A stretch of 64,000 nt of DNA from Nocardioides sp. Root1257 (GCF_001425175.1 NZ_LMDV01000008.1:1101494-1165493), one strand, 5' to 3'; shown: positions 44,994 through 53,867, numbered from the stretch's first letter. Made by a program: numbers and translations. Notes: a model not told the origin generated them from the letters alone.

Positions 44994-45130
44994 GGTTGAA
45001 TCGAGAGTTGTGACGCCCGAGTCGGGACTTCTGACCGTCCAGTCGAGACTTCTGGACACGCTCCGTTGGCAGAACTCCCGATTCAACCGTCAGAACTCCT
45101 GATTGAACCGTCAGAAGTCTCGATTCAACC
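44994..45130. repeat. Inverted array of six 21-bp units (3+3)
   Basis: Three units start at 44994, 45015 and 45036 in one direction. Three start at 45068, 45089 and 45110 in the opposite direction, with an 11-base centre (45057-45067). Spacing within each half is exactly 21 bases. The unit consensus contains GTTGAATCGAGACTTCTGAC; the outermost arms (44994-45006 and 45118-45130) are perfectly complementary over 13 bases. The whole region can form one 63-bp arm hairpin or cruciform. It fills the gap between the LytM gene and smpB; function unknown. Confidence 0.85.
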
Positions 45131-45159
45131 TGGTTGTCGGGCCCTGAGAGAATGGTGGG

Positions 45160-45639
45160 ATGGCCAAGGAGCAGGGGCGCAAGGTGATCGCGCAGAACAA
45201 GAAGGCGCGACACGACTACCTCATCGAGGACACCTACGAGGCGGGCCTCGTCCTCATGGGCACCGAGGTGAAGTCGCTGCGCCAGGGCCGGGCCTCGCTG
45301 GTCGACGGGTTCGTCGACATCGACGGCCACGAGGCGTGGTTGCACGGGGTCCACATCCCCGAGTACGCCCAGGGCACCTGGACCAACCACTCCGCCCGCC
45401 GCAAGCGCAAGCTCCTCCTCAACCGCGACGAGATCGACAAGATCGAGCGTCGCGTCAACGAGAAGGGCCTCACCGTCGTCCCGCTCTCGCTCTACTTCAA
45501 GGACGGTCGGGCCAAGGTCGAGATCGCGCTCGCCAAGGGCAAGAAGTCCTGGGACAAGCGGCACGCCCTCGCCGAGCGGCAGGCCAACCGGGAGACCGAG
45601 CAGGCCGTCGGCCGCCGCCTGAAGGGCATGGATGACTGA
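45160..45639 (+). CDS. smpB: SsrA-binding protein SmpB
   Basis: A 159-aa Smp[80 protein letters not shown] and the basic tail [19 protein letters not shown]. It binds tmRNA and delivers it to stalled ribosomes. The tmRNA gene ssrA lies 1.65 kb downstream on the same strand. It overlaps the amidohydrolase gene by 8 bases. Confidence 0.97.
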   Translation: MAKEQGRKVIAQNKKARHDYLIEDTYEAGLVLMGTEVKSLRQGRASLVDGFVDIDGHEAWLHGVHIPEYAQGTWTNHSARRKRKLLLNRDEIDKIERRVNEKGLTVVPLSLYFKDGRAKVEIALAKGKKSWDKRHALAERQANRETEQAVGRRLKGMDD

Positions 45640-46567
45640 CCGTTCGGTGGTCGAGCCGGTCGAGACCGATGCCCTCGCGGTCCGGATGTTCTGGCAGCCG
45701 CTCGGGCTCCCCGGGCTCTTCGACGTGCACACCCACTTCCTGCCGGAGAACATCGAGCGGCGGGTGTGGGCGCAGTTCGACGAGGCCGGCCCGAAGATCG
45801 GCCGACCCTGGCCGATCCGCTACCGGCAGTCCGTCGCCGAGCGTGTCGACCAGCTGCGTCGCTTCGGCGTACGCCGCTTCTCGTCGCTGCCGTACGCGCA
45901 CAAGCCCGGCATCGCGACCTACCTCAACGACTGGGCCCGTGGTTTCGCCGCCGACGTCCCGGAGTCGATCTGGTCGGCCACCTTCTACCCCGAGCCCGAG
46001 GCGCTGGCGTACGTCGAGGCGCTGGTCGCGCACGGCGTCGAGGTGTTCAAGGTGCATGTCCAGGTGGGGGAGTTCCGCCTCGACGACCCGGTCCTCGACC
46101 CGGTGTGGGGCACCCTCGCCGACGCCGGCACCCCGGTGGTGATCCACGCCAGTGCGGCTCCGGTCGGCAACGCCTTCACCGGGCCGGATCCGCTGCGCCG
46201 GGTCCTGGAGCGACACCCGCGGCTGACCGCCATCGTCGCCCACCTCGGCGCCCCGGACTACCTGGAGTTCTGCGACCTCGCCGCCGACTTCGAGCGGGTG
46301 CACCTCGACACCACGATGGTCTTCACCGACTTCTGGGAGACCAGCTATCCGGCCGAGCTGACCGCGCGCCTGCGCGACCTCCAGGACCGGGTGCTGCTCG
46401 GGTCGGACTTCCCGACGATCCCGTACCCCTACGCCCACCAGCTCGAGGGCCTGGCCCGGCTCGACCTGGGTAACGACTGGCTCCGCGACGTCTGCTGGCA
46501 CAACGGACACCGCCTGTTCGGGATGCCACGCCACGGGGTAGACCTGGCACGTGACGAAGAAGAGTGA
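45632..46567 (+). CDS. Amidohydrolase (TIM-barrel metal-dependent hydrolase)
   Basis: A 311-aa metal-dependent hydrolase of the amidohydrolase-2 group. [15 protein letters not shown] carries the HxH metal motif; further metal-ligand candidates are His in [12 protein letters not shown] and [10 protein letters not shown], and Asp in [14 protein letters not shown]. Relatives are decarboxylases or hydrolases of aromatic acids; substrate unknown. It overlaps smpB by 8 bases and the zinc-ribbon gene by 17. Confidence 0.88.
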   Translation: MTDRSVVEPVETDALAVRMFWQPLGLPGLFDVHTHFLPENIERRVWAQFDEAGPKIGRPWPIRYRQSVAERVDQLRRFGVRRFSSLPYAHKPGIATYLNDWARGFAADVPESIWSATFYPEPEALAYVEALVAHGVEVFKVHVQVGEFRLDDPVLDPVWGTLADAGTPVVIHASAAPVGNAFTGPDPLRRVLERHPRLTAIVAHLGAPDYLEFCDLAADFERVHLDTTMVFTDFWETSYPAELTARLRDLQDRVLLGSDFPTIPYPYAHQLEGLARLDLGNDWLRDVCWHNGHRLFGMPRHGVDLARDEEE

Positions 46568-46829
46568 CCTCAACAACGACCCGACCCTCCTGGCCGGTCT
46601 CCGGGGGCCCGACCCGGCACCCGGCGCGGACGTGCTGCTCCGGTCCGGCGAACCGCTCGCCTGCCTGGTCTGCCGCGAGCAGCGCTTCACCCGTCGCGAG
46701 ATCAAGCTCAACACCACGGGAATGACGCTCATGGACCTCGACTGGGCCAACAGGTCCGGTGACGGTGCGGTCTGCAAGGCCTGCGGCTACGTCCATGTGT
46801 TCCTCGACGGCGACCTCACCTGGCGGTGA
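46551..46829 (+). CDS. Small zinc-ribbon protein
   Basis: A 92-aa protein with two CxxC knuckles (LACLVCREQRFTRREIKLNT and GAVCKACGYVHVFLDGDL), typical of a single zinc ribbon, and a charged N-terminus. The type resembles small DNA- or RNA-associated ribbons (for example the PadR- or YgiT-like minimal ribbons), but I do not recognise a specific family. It overlaps the LigD phosphoesterase gene by four bases (GTGA), suggesting co-translation. Confidence 0.75.
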   Translation: MTKKSDLNNDPTLLAGLRGPDPAPGADVLLRSGEPLACLVCREQRFTRREIKLNTTGMTLMDLDWANRSGDGAVCKACGYVHVFLDGDLTWR

Positions 46830-47209
46830 GTGCGTCGATCTTCGTCGTCCAGCGGCACCGCGCCACGACCCTGCACTTCGACCTCCGGCTCGAGGTCGAC
46901 GGAGTTCTCGCGTCCTGGGCGGTGCCGAAGGAGCCGTCGACCGACCCGCAGGTCAAGCGGCTCGCCGTCCAGGTCGACGACCACGAGCTCGCGCACGCGA
47001 CGTACGAGGACGAGAACAAGTCCATCTGGGACCACGGCACCTACGACAGCCTCACCGAGCCCGACGCCGCGACCGCGATCGCGGCCGGCCACCTCAAGTT
47101 CGAGCTGCACGGCGCGCGCCTGACGGGCGTCTTCGCGCTGACCCGGACGCGCATGAACGGCGACCCGAAGAACTGGATCCTGGTGAAGGTCAGCGGCCAC
47201 GGTGGTTGA
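46826..47209 (+). CDS. Stand-alone LigD 3'-phosphoesterase (PE) domain protein
   Basis: A 127-aa protein equivalent to the PE domain of LigD: SIFVVQRHRATTLHFDLRLE (metal-binding His and Asp), LASWAVPKEPSTDPQVKRLA, VQVDDHELAHATYEDENKSI and GELHGARLTG-like FELHGARLTGVFALTRTR. It should trim 3'-phosphates and 3'-ribonucleotides before end joining. Its final codons and TGA lie inside the dispersed repeat at 47201-47240. The ligase and polymerase partners are 30 kb away. Confidence 0.92.
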   Translation: MSASIFVVQRHRATTLHFDLRLEVDGVLASWAVPKEPSTDPQVKRLAVQVDDHELAHATYEDENKSIWDHGTYDSLTEPDAATAIAAGHLKFELHGARLTGVFALTRTRMNGDPKNWILVKVSGHGG

Positions 47210-47240
47210 GGAAGGCGCGCAGCGCCTGTGTCGAAACCAC
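47201..47240 (+). repeat. Palindromic GGTGGTTGAGG dispersed repeat
   Basis: GGTGGTTGAGGAAGGCGCGC (47201-47220) pairs with AGCGCCTGTGTCGAAACCAC (47221-47240), giving a 40-base imperfect hairpin. It is the same family as 8255-8358. The first bases serve as the last codons of the phosphoesterase gene, with TGA at 47207-47209 contributed by the repeat. It may act as a terminator before ssrA. Confidence 0.82.
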
Positions 47241-47287
47241 TTAGGAACAACGCGGTTCGACCCGTAGACTGGTGCCACAACTCAAGA

Positions 47288-47658
47288 GGGGCTGATCGGT
47301 TTCGACTTGGGACGTTAGTTCCAGGGGAAGCGGGTCGAGAAGCCAGCGTCATCTCGTAAACGATCGCTGGAAACCTATAACTGCCAACACCAATCGCAGT
47401 TCCTTCGCTCTCGCTGCCTGAGCAGTGATCGAAGCGTCAGTCCGGGCACCCGTCTCCGTCCCGGATCCTGGCGTCATCTAGGAGACTTGCTGCTCACTCC
47501 GTGTCGCGGAGGGTGAGCGGGACTATTCCGTGACTGAGCCTGTCGGGGACGTGTCCGTGCGAGCCCCGAGGCCGAGAAAAGCGACAACACGGACTGCACC
47601 CGGAGAAGACCTGGATCGACGCTCGAGGACCGGGGTTCGATTCCCCGCAGCTCCACCG
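47288..47658 (+). ncRNA. ssrA: Transfer-messenger RNA (tmRNA)
   Basis: The 5' end GGGGCTGATCGGTTTCGAC and the 3' end GGTTCGATTCCCCGCAGCTC form the alanine tRNA-like acceptor (GGGGCTG with CAGCTCC). The tag frame starts at 47383 and reads ANTNRSSFALAA, ending TGA at 47419-47421; the FALAA end is the usual degradation signal. The 3' CCA is not fully encoded (CCG at 47656-47658). SmpB is encoded upstream. Confidence 0.96.
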
Positions 47659-47740
47659 ACCGACCGGGGTGTTCGCGAACGTGCGACACCCCACCTCGCC
47701 AATATCGTCAGCGCGAGATCTCCCTGATCAACCTCTTGAT

Positions 47741-47779
47741 GCGTCGAACCGCACCGACTGAGTCGGTGCGGTTCGACGC
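47741..47779 (+). terminator. Perfect 18-bp hairpin downstream of ssrA
   Basis: GCGTCGAACCGCACCGAC (47741-47758) and its exact complement (47762-47779) enclose a three-base loop TGA. There is no T-run, as is common for actinobacterial terminators. Position, 82 bases after ssrA, makes it the likely end of that transcript; being symmetric it may also stop minus-strand transcription. Confidence 0.78.
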
Positions 47780-47836
47780 GTACGCCGACGACCGTCGGTC
47801 AGGTTGCTGTCAGGTTCAGGAGCGCAGACTGCGGGG

Positions 47837-48775
47837 GTGACGTCCCAGCGCAGGTCTGCCGTCGCCACCGTGGCCCTCCTGCTGGCCGTCCTCCTGGTCG
47901 AGGGCTGCGGGTCGGGGGCGCCGGAGCTCACACCGAGCGCTCCGTCCGGCTCCACCTCCGGTCGGGCGCGCCCCGCCCCGAAGGTGACGAAGCTCCTCGT
48001 GCTCGTCGTGGAGAACCACTCGCTCGACGAGATGAGCCGCGACATGCCCTACACGTTCGGGTTGGCGGAGAAGTACGGCTATGCCACCGCATTCACGGCG
48101 CTCACCCACCCGTCGCTGCCCAACTACCTGGCGATCGCGGGTGGCGACATGTTCGGGGTCACCGACGACGACCCGCCCGCGAGCCACACCGCCTCCGGCC
48201 CGTCCGTCTTCGGCCAGGCACTCTCCCTGGGCAGGACCGCGACACTGTACGCCGAGGGGATGCCGGGCACCTGCGCCACCGAGGACGGCGGCGACCGGTA
48301 CGCCGTACGCCACAACCCGTGGGCGTACTTCGCCGACGAGCGCACGCTGTGCGAGCAGCACGACCTCCCGATCGACGCCTTCGCCGCCGACGTCGCGGCC
48401 GGGCACCTCCCGAACGCCGGCATGGTGATCCCCGACGCCTGCAACGATGCGCACGATTCCGACTGCACGCTCGGCGACGCCGACGGCTGGATCCGCGAGC
48501 ACATCGGCCAAGTGCTCGCCGGCCCGGACTTCGCCTCGGGTCACCTGGCCGTGGTCGTCACCGCGGACGAGGACGACGGCTCCCAGGGCAACACGGTTCT
48601 CACCACCGTCTTCCACCCCAGCCAGCGCGGCCACGTCGTGGGGACGCCGCTGTCGCCGTACAGCCTGACCCGGCTGTACGAGCAGGTCCTCGGCGCGCCG
48701 TTCCTCGGCGCCGCGGCGACGGCACCGGACATGGCGGCCGCGTTCGGGCTCCGGGTCGCGCACCGGCCGGGGTGA
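47837..48775 (+). CDS. Phosphoesterase-family (acid phosphatase-like) lipoprotein
   Basis: A 312-aa exported protein. Lipobox LLVEGC (Cys near residue 24) follows a hydrophobic signal; a Ser/Pro linker precedes the catalytic domain: LLVLVVENHSLDEM (metal-binding Glu-Asn), THPSLPNYLAIAGGDMFG (Ser/Asn), PDACNDAHDSDC and VVVTADEDDGSQGNTV. This matches the phospholipase C/acid phosphatase (AcpA) superfamily. Substrate is uncertain. GTG at 47837 preferred; the frame is open for 11 codons upstream. Confidence 0.87.
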   Translation: MTSQRRSAVATVALLLAVLLVEGCGSGAPELTPSAPSGSTSGRARPAPKVTKLLVLVVENHSLDEMSRDMPYTFGLAEKYGYATAFTALTHPSLPNYLAIAGGDMFGVTDDDPPASHTASGPSVFGQALSLGRTATLYAEGMPGTCATEDGGDRYAVRHNPWAYFADERTLCEQHDLPIDAFAADVAAGHLPNAGMVIPDACNDAHDSDCTLGDADGWIREHIGQVLAGPDFASGHLAVVVTADEDDGSQGNTVLTTVFHPSQRGHVVGTPLSPYSLTRLYEQVLGAPFLGAAATAPDMAAAFGLRVAHRPG

Positions 48776-48982
48776 CGTCAGGTGCCCGAGCCCACTTCCC
48801 CTGTCCCACCAGGGATGGACGAGGTCAGGTTGTCGGCAGGTGGACGCTTGTAGCGTCAGCATGCGCGCCGCCGCCGGGGGTACCGACGGGTCGTCTGCCC
48901 TCAGCCGGCAGTAGCGCAGGTGTCCGTTGACTCAGCACGCCGCGGCCAACGCAGAAGCCCCGAGCACATGAACGGAGTCGAC

Positions 48983-49891
48983 ATGATCGCATCGAGGGCA
49001 CTGACCAAGAGGTACGACGCGAAGCTGGCCGTCGACGCGTTGTCGTTCGACGTCAGACCCGGGATCGTCACCGGGTTCCTGGGGCCGAACGGCGCCGGCA
49101 AGTCCACGACCATGCGGATGATGCTCGGCCTCGATCTGCCGACCTCGGGATCGGTGCTGATCAACGGCAAGCGGTACGCCGACCACGCGGCGCCGCTGCA
49201 CGAGGTCGGCGCGCTCCTCGAGGCCCGGGCGATCCATCCTGGTCGCAGCGCCCGCAACCACCTGCTGTCGTTGGCGCTGACGTGCGGGATCGGGAAGGCC
49301 CGCGTCGACCAGGTCCTCGACATGGTCGGTCTGACCGAGGTCGCCCAGAAGCGGGTGGGTGGATTCTCGCTCGGCATGGGCCAGCGGCTCGGAGTGGCCG
49401 CGGCACTGCTCGGTGACCCGCAGACGCTGATCCTCGACGAGCCGGTCAACGGGCTCGACCTGGACGGGATCCGGTGGATCCGCGCACTGCTCACCCGGCT
49501 GGCTGACGAGGGGCGCACCGTCTTCCTCTCCTCACACCTGATGAGCGAGATGGCGGTCACCGCCGACCACGTCGTCGTGATCGGCAAGGGGCGCCTGCTG
49601 CGGGACCAGCCGATGGCCGACTTCATCCGAGAGGCGGCCGCGGACTCGATCCGCGTCGTCACTCCCGAACGTGAGCGCCTCGCCGAGCTCCTGAGGACCT
49701 CCGGAGCCACGATCACCGACGGTTCCGACGACGCTCTGGTCGTCGCGGGTACCACGAGCCGCGACGTCGGAGACCTGGCAGCCGGAGCCGGGATCACCCT
49801 CTGGGAGCTCGCCCCGCAGACGGGTTCGCTCGAGGATGCCTACCTGGCGCTCACCCGTGAGTCACTCGACTACCAGGACACCGCCTCATGA
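48983..49891 (+). CDS. ABC transporter ATP-binding protein
   Basis: A 302-aa ATPase of the drug/antibiotic-export (DrrA/BcrA) type: Walker A GPNGAGKST, signature FSLGMGQRLGVAAALL (LSxGMxQR form), Walker B LILDEPVNGLD, H-loop SSHLMSEM. A C-terminal extension (about 215-302) is typical of the type. The ATG at 48983 has GGAG seven bases upstream; an ATG at 48968 is also in frame. The permease follows with a four-base overlap. Confidence 0.92.
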   Translation: MIASRALTKRYDAKLAVDALSFDVRPGIVTGFLGPNGAGKSTTMRMMLGLDLPTSGSVLINGKRYADHAAPLHEVGALLEARAIHPGRSARNHLLSLALTCGIGKARVDQVLDMVGLTEVAQKRVGGFSLGMGQRLGVAAALLGDPQTLILDEPVNGLDLDGIRWIRALLTRLADEGRTVFLSSHLMSEMAVTADHVVVIGKGRLLRDQPMADFIREAAADSIRVVTPERERLAELLRTSGATITDGSDDALVVAGTTSRDVGDLAAGAGITLWELAPQTGSLEDAYLALTRESLDYQDTAS

Positions 49892-50721
49892 CGATCGAGA
49901 CCGCGCCTGCAGACGCGCCCACCCCAGCCGCCGCCCGGGCCGCCGGCCGAGTCGACGGTCCAGCGACCCAGCGAGGTGTCATCGCGTCGGAGTGGCTGAA
50001 GTTCCGCAGCCTCCGCTCGACCCTGCTCGTCCTCGCCGCTGCCGTCGCCGGAATGGTCGTGTTCGGGGCCGTGATCGCCTACAACACCCGCAACCCGGCG
50101 GGACTGGATCCCGAGGACGTCGTGGCGTCCGGTCCGCTCCAGGGCTACTACCTCGGCCAGCTCCTCATGGCCGCCCTCGGCGTTCTCGTCGTCAGCGGCG
50201 AGTACAGCTCCGGCATGATCCGCGCGACGCTGGCAGCCGTGCCGAAACGGTTGCCGGTGCTCGTTGCGAAGGCTGTGGTCTTCACCGCAGTCGTCGGCAT
50301 CTCGATGGTCGCGGCGTCGGTTGTGGCATTCCTCGTCGCCCAGGCCGTCCTGTCCGGCCATCGGCCGACGTACAGCCTGAGCGACGGCAGCACCCTCCGG
50401 GTCGTCCTCGGCACCGGCGTCTACCTCACGCTCGTCGGGCTCATCGGAAGCGCCCTCGCGTGGATCGTCCGCAGCACTCCTGGCGCCCTGGTCGCCACCC
50501 TCGCGGTCATCCTTGTCGTGCCGATCCTGCTGGAGCTCGTGTTCCCGAGCTGGGGCACCTACATCGCGGCGTACCTCCCGACCGGCGCCGGCCAGAGCTT
50601 CTCCACCAGCCTCCCCATCCAGCACGCCCTCTCGCCCTGGGTCGGACTGGCCGTCATGGCCGCCTGGGTGTGCGCCGGCATGACCGCGGCCGCGGTCGTC
50701 CTGAAGCGCCGCGACGTCTGA
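49888..50721 (+). CDS. ABC-2-type transporter permease
   Basis: A 277-aa membrane protein with six helices (about residues 47-67, 90-110, 128-155, 168-190, 198-225 and 245-265). QRGVIASEWLKFRSLRSTLL and SGEYSSGMIRATLAAVPKRL are typical of ABC-2 permeases. It pairs with the ATPase upstream (ATGA overlap) in export of an unknown substrate. No dedicated regulator is adjacent. Confidence 0.9.
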   Translation: MTIETAPADAPTPAAARAAGRVDGPATQRGVIASEWLKFRSLRSTLLVLAAAVAGMVVFGAVIAYNTRNPAGLDPEDVVASGPLQGYYLGQLLMAALGVLVVSGEYSSGMIRATLAAVPKRLPVLVAKAVVFTAVVGISMVAASVVAFLVAQAVLSGHRPTYSLSDGSTLRVVLGTGVYLTLVGLIGSALAWIVRSTPGALVATLAVILVVPILLELVFPSWGTYIAAYLPTGAGQSFSTSLPIQHALSPWVGLAVMAAWVCAGMTAAAVVLKRRDV

Positions 50722-50803
50722 CAGCTCGCTCGTGGGATCGAGAGGGCTGCCTGGTCTCGTCCCCAAAACAAATGTTTGACTACTGAAATAGTAGGGTACG
50801 GGC

Positions 50804-52231
50804 GTGCCTCGCCCTTCCCGCCCGATCCGTACGCCGCTGGACGTCGCCGAGTCGCTCGGCGGCAGCCGTTCGGACGCCATCGGTTCACCTGAGTCTTCAA
50901 CCATCCGGGGCGTGCTCCGACCCACCCGCCTGGCGGCGACCACGGCCGCCGTCCTGATCCCGCTCGCCGTCGCCACCGGGTCCGGAGCGCCGCCCGCGCC
51001 GGTCTCGGCCGACCTGGGCCCGGAGACGGTGTCCGCGCCGGCCACCACGGTCGCGCCCGGGGCGAGCGCGCCCACGACGTGGGCCGCGCCGTCGACCAGC
51101 GTCCTGGTCGCGCAGGCCCGCCCGGCGCTGGCCGCCGACGGGGCGATCGACGCGCTCGACATCCCGTACCCCGCGCTGGCGGCCTACCAGCGGGCGGCCA
51201 CGATCGTCGCCGACGTCGAGGCCGACTGCGGCCTGAGCTGGGAGCTGCTGGCCGCCATCGGGCGGGTCGAGTCGGACCACGGTCGGGTCGGCGGGGCGAC
51301 CTTGAACGCCGACGGCACCAGCAGCCCGGCGGTCCGAGGTCCCGTCCTGGACGGGCACGGAGCGTTCGCCGCGGTCGGCGACACCGACGCCGGCCTCTAC
51401 GACGGCGACGCGCACTGGGACCGGGCGATCGGGCCGATGCAGTTCCTGCCGTCGACCTGGACCGCGGTGGGCGTCGACGCCGACGGCGACGGGGTGCGCT
51501 CGGTCGACGACATCGACGACGCCGCGCTCGGAGCGGCCGTCTACCTCTGCGCCGGCACCGAGCGCCTCGACACCCGGCCCGGCGCCTGGGCGGCTCTCTT
51601 CCGCTACAACCACGACTCGGCGTACGTCACGAAGGTCCTCGACGTGGCCCGCGCCTACACAGAAGGCCGAGCCGCCCTGCCGACGGGGACTTCGGTCGAG
51701 ACGATCATCGCGCGCGGTCACCGGCCCACCACGAACGCCGAGCCGGTCGCTGCGCCGTCCCAGCACGGCGACCCGGCGACGAGCGTCTTCGTCGAGGCCC
51801 ACCACCCGTCCGGTGGCCATGCGCCGGCGAAGCCGACGCGCCCCGTCCAGGTGCCTGCAGGGCCGGAACCCGCCGACCCGACCCCGGCGGATCCCGAGCC
51901 GACCGACCCGGCCCCGACCGACCCGGCCCCGACGGAGCCGACGCCGACGGAGCCGACGCCCGACCCGGAGCCGACCACGCTGACCGGTGTGGTCGGCGTG
52001 TGCGCCGACGACCCGGCGCTCTGGTGCCTGGGCGACACGGTGCTCGACCTCGGCGACGACGCCCGGCTCGCGACGACCGCGACCGCCGACCTCGACGCCG
52101 ACGGTGCCGTCGAGAGCAACCGTGACGAGATCTCCGGGCTCGTCGGTACGACGGTCACGCTCGGCGTCGCGGCGGACACCGCGCCCGCCCGGGTCGTCTC
52201 CGTCAACGGTGTCGCCTACGGCGTCCAGTAG
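50804..52231 (+). CDS. Secreted lytic transglycosylase (SLT/MltB-like)
   Basis: A 475-aa exported enzyme. A membrane segment lies at about residues 43-62; the catalytic domain (about 120-295) contains LLAAIGRVESDHGRVGG with the catalytic Glu, IGPMQFLPSTWTAVGVDADG and ALFRYNHDSAYVTKVLDVA. A Pro/Thr/Asp/Glu linker (about 350-385, PTDPAPTDPAPTEPTPTEPT) leads to a small C-terminal domain with two Cys (VCADDPALWCLGD). It cleaves glycan strands. GTG start; short palindromes near 50766-50794 precede it. Confidence 0.88.
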   Translation: MPRPSRPIRTPLDVAESLGGSRSDAIGSPESSTIRGVLRPTRLAATTAAVLIPLAVATGSGAPPAPVSADLGPETVSAPATTVAPGASAPTTWAAPSTSVLVAQARPALAADGAIDALDIPYPALAAYQRAATIVADVEADCGLSWELLAAIGRVESDHGRVGGATLNADGTSSPAVRGPVLDGHGAFAAVGDTDAGLYDGDAHWDRAIGPMQFLPSTWTAVGVDADGDGVRSVDDIDDAALGAAVYLCAGTERLDTRPGAWAALFRYNHDSAYVTKVLDVARAYTEGRAALPTGTSVETIIARGHRPTTNAEPVAAPSQHGDPATSVFVEAHHPSGGHAPAKPTRPVQVPAGPEPADPTPADPEPTDPAPTDPAPTEPTPTEPTPDPEPTTLTGVVGVCADDPALWCLGDTVLDLGDDARLATTATADLDADGAVESNRDEISGLVGTTVTLGVAADTAPARVVSVNGVAYGVQ

Positions 52232-52312
52232 GCCGGTCCGGTCCTCGGACGCTCGGCCCCGTGATCGACGTTCCGTAGGTACGGCGACCGCCCGGCTGGT
52301 TGAATTCGCCTC

Positions 52313-53830
52313 GTGCCAGAGCCCCGCGCGCCGTACTCCGCGCGGGCGGTGGTGCGTGTCGTCGCAGCGGCCGTGGTGCTGCTCTCGCTGGCCGTCGGCG
52401 TGCTGCTGGCGGTGACCGTCGTGCAGTTCGTCTCGGCCCGCGACGAGGTGGCCGACGAGCTGAACCCGGCGCGCGTCGAGCTCGGGACGCTGCTCGCCCT
52501 GTACGTCGACCAGGAGACCGCCGAGCGTGGCTACATCCTGACCGGGCGGCCCGAGTTCCTCGACCCGTACGACGAGGCCGGCCCGCACATCACGGACACC
52601 GTCGCGCAGCTCAGGGGCCAGGTCTCGCCGCAGGTGTGGGACCGGGTCGTCGCGATGGACGACGCACACCAGGCCTGGCTCGAGCAGGCCGTCGAACCCG
52701 AGCTGGCAGCAGCTCGCGGCGGCGACCGGGAGCGCGCCGAGCAGCTGGTCGCGACCGGCAAGGGGAAGCAGCTCTTCGACGACGTGCGCACGAAGCACCG
52801 GGCTGCCGACGACGCCGTCGCCGCCGCCCAGCTCGACGCGACCCAGCGCGCCGACGCCCTGCTGCGCCGCCTGTCCTACCTGCTCACGTTCACGATCATC
52901 GCCTTCGTCGCGACGGTGCTGCTCGGGGTCGCGGCCTTCAGCAGGACGGTGCTCCGGCCGCTCGCCGGGCTCGGGCGCAGCAGCCGCGCGGTCGCCGGGG
53001 GAGACCTCCAGCACGCCGTGCGGACCGCCGGCCCGCGGGAGGTCGCCGAGGTGGCGGAGGACGTCGACACGATGCGTCGTCACCTGCTCGACGAGCTCGA
53101 CGCCACCCGTCGGGCCTCCGAGGCGCTGGTGCTCGGGCAGCCGGCTGTGCAGGCGCTGCAGTCGGCGCTGTCCGAGCTCGCCCCCGTCGGCGCGGGTGTC
53201 GAGGTCGCGGCCCAGATCGAGTCGGCCGAGGGCGTCCTCGCGGGCGACTTCCTCGACATCGTCGACCTGGGCGACGGCCGGATCGCGGTCGTCCTGGGCG
53301 ACGTGTCCGGTCACGGCCACGAGTCCGCGGTCGTCGGCCTGCGGCTCAAGAGCGCGCTCGCGGTGATGCTGCGCCAGGCTTCGGTGCCCGACGTCCTCGC
53401 CGCGGTGCGCGACGGACTCGTCGAGTCCGAGCTGTTCGCCACCGTGTTCGTCGCCGTCATCGACACCGCCGCCGACCGGCTCGCCTACGTCAACGCCGGT
53501 CACCCGCCCCCGCTCCTGGTCTCGGGTGGCCGGCAGGTCGAGCTCGACCCGACCGGACCGCTGGTCAGCGGGGTGCTGACCGACTCGACCTGGGAGGTCG
53601 AGACCCGGGAGTTCGGGCCCGGAGACACCCTCGTCGCCTTCTCGGACGGCCTGATCGAGGCGCGGGACGCGAGCGGCGCGGAGTTCAGCCAGGGCGGCGT
53701 CGAGTCCGCCCTCGCGGCGACGGCCGGCCGTCGGCCCGCCGACGTGGTGACCCGGCTGCGCTCGGCGGTCCGCGACCACGCCGTGTCGCAGCGCGACGAC
53801 GTCACCGTCCTCGTCGTACGTCGCACCTAG
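52313..53830 (+). CDS. Membrane PP2C/SpoIIE-type phosphatase with CHASE3 and HAMP
   Basis: A 505-aa sensor phosphatase. Helix 1 (about 15-37), CHASE3-like sensor (about 40-180; ETAERGYILTGRPEFLDPY is characteristic), helix 2 (about 188-210), HAMP (about 212-265), then SpoIIE/PP2C (about 300-505): LAGDFLDIVDLGDGRIAVVL, GDVSGHGHESAVVGLRLKSA, YVNAGHPPPLLV, FSDGLIEARD and RDDVTVLVVRR, all with the metal-binding Asp. It should dephosphorylate an anti-sigma antagonist; none is encoded next to it. Confidence 0.92.
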   Translation: MPEPRAPYSARAVVRVVAAAVVLLSLAVGVLLAVTVVQFVSARDEVADELNPARVELGTLLALYVDQETAERGYILTGRPEFLDPYDEAGPHITDTVAQLRGQVSPQVWDRVVAMDDAHQAWLEQAVEPELAAARGGDRERAEQLVATGKGKQLFDDVRTKHRAADDAVAAAQLDATQRADALLRRLSYLLTFTIIAFVATVLLGVAAFSRTVLRPLAGLGRSSRAVAGGDLQHAVRTAGPREVAEVAEDVDTMRRHLLDELDATRRASEALVLGQPAVQALQSALSELAPVGAGVEVAAQIESAEGVLAGDFLDIVDLGDGRIAVVLGDVSGHGHESAVVGLRLKSALAVMLRQASVPDVLAAVRDGLVESELFATVFVAVIDTAADRLAYVNAGHPPPLLVSGGRQVELDPTGPLVSGVLTDSTWEVETREFGPGDTLVAFSDGLIEARDASGAEFSQGGVESALAATAGRRPADVVTRLRSAVRDHAVSQRDDVTVLVVRRT

Positions 53831-53867
53831 CCGACAACCAATCCGTCGCGAGCGGCGTCTCCGTGGC

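Noticed and set aside
44980..45160. Heptapeptide-repeat protein encoded across the 21-bp array
   Set aside because: Twenty-one bases give seven codons in any frame, so the repeated peptide follows from the DNA repeat; no start with a ribosome site and no independent support.
47630..47660. A tRNA T-arm-like GGTTCGATTCC suggesting a separate tRNA gene
   Set aside because: It is the 3' tRNA-like end of ssrA and pairs with the 5' end at 47288.
47530..47727. A 65-codon open frame inside and after ssrA
   Set aside because: It lies within the tmRNA 3' part, has no ribosome site and no protein-like composition.
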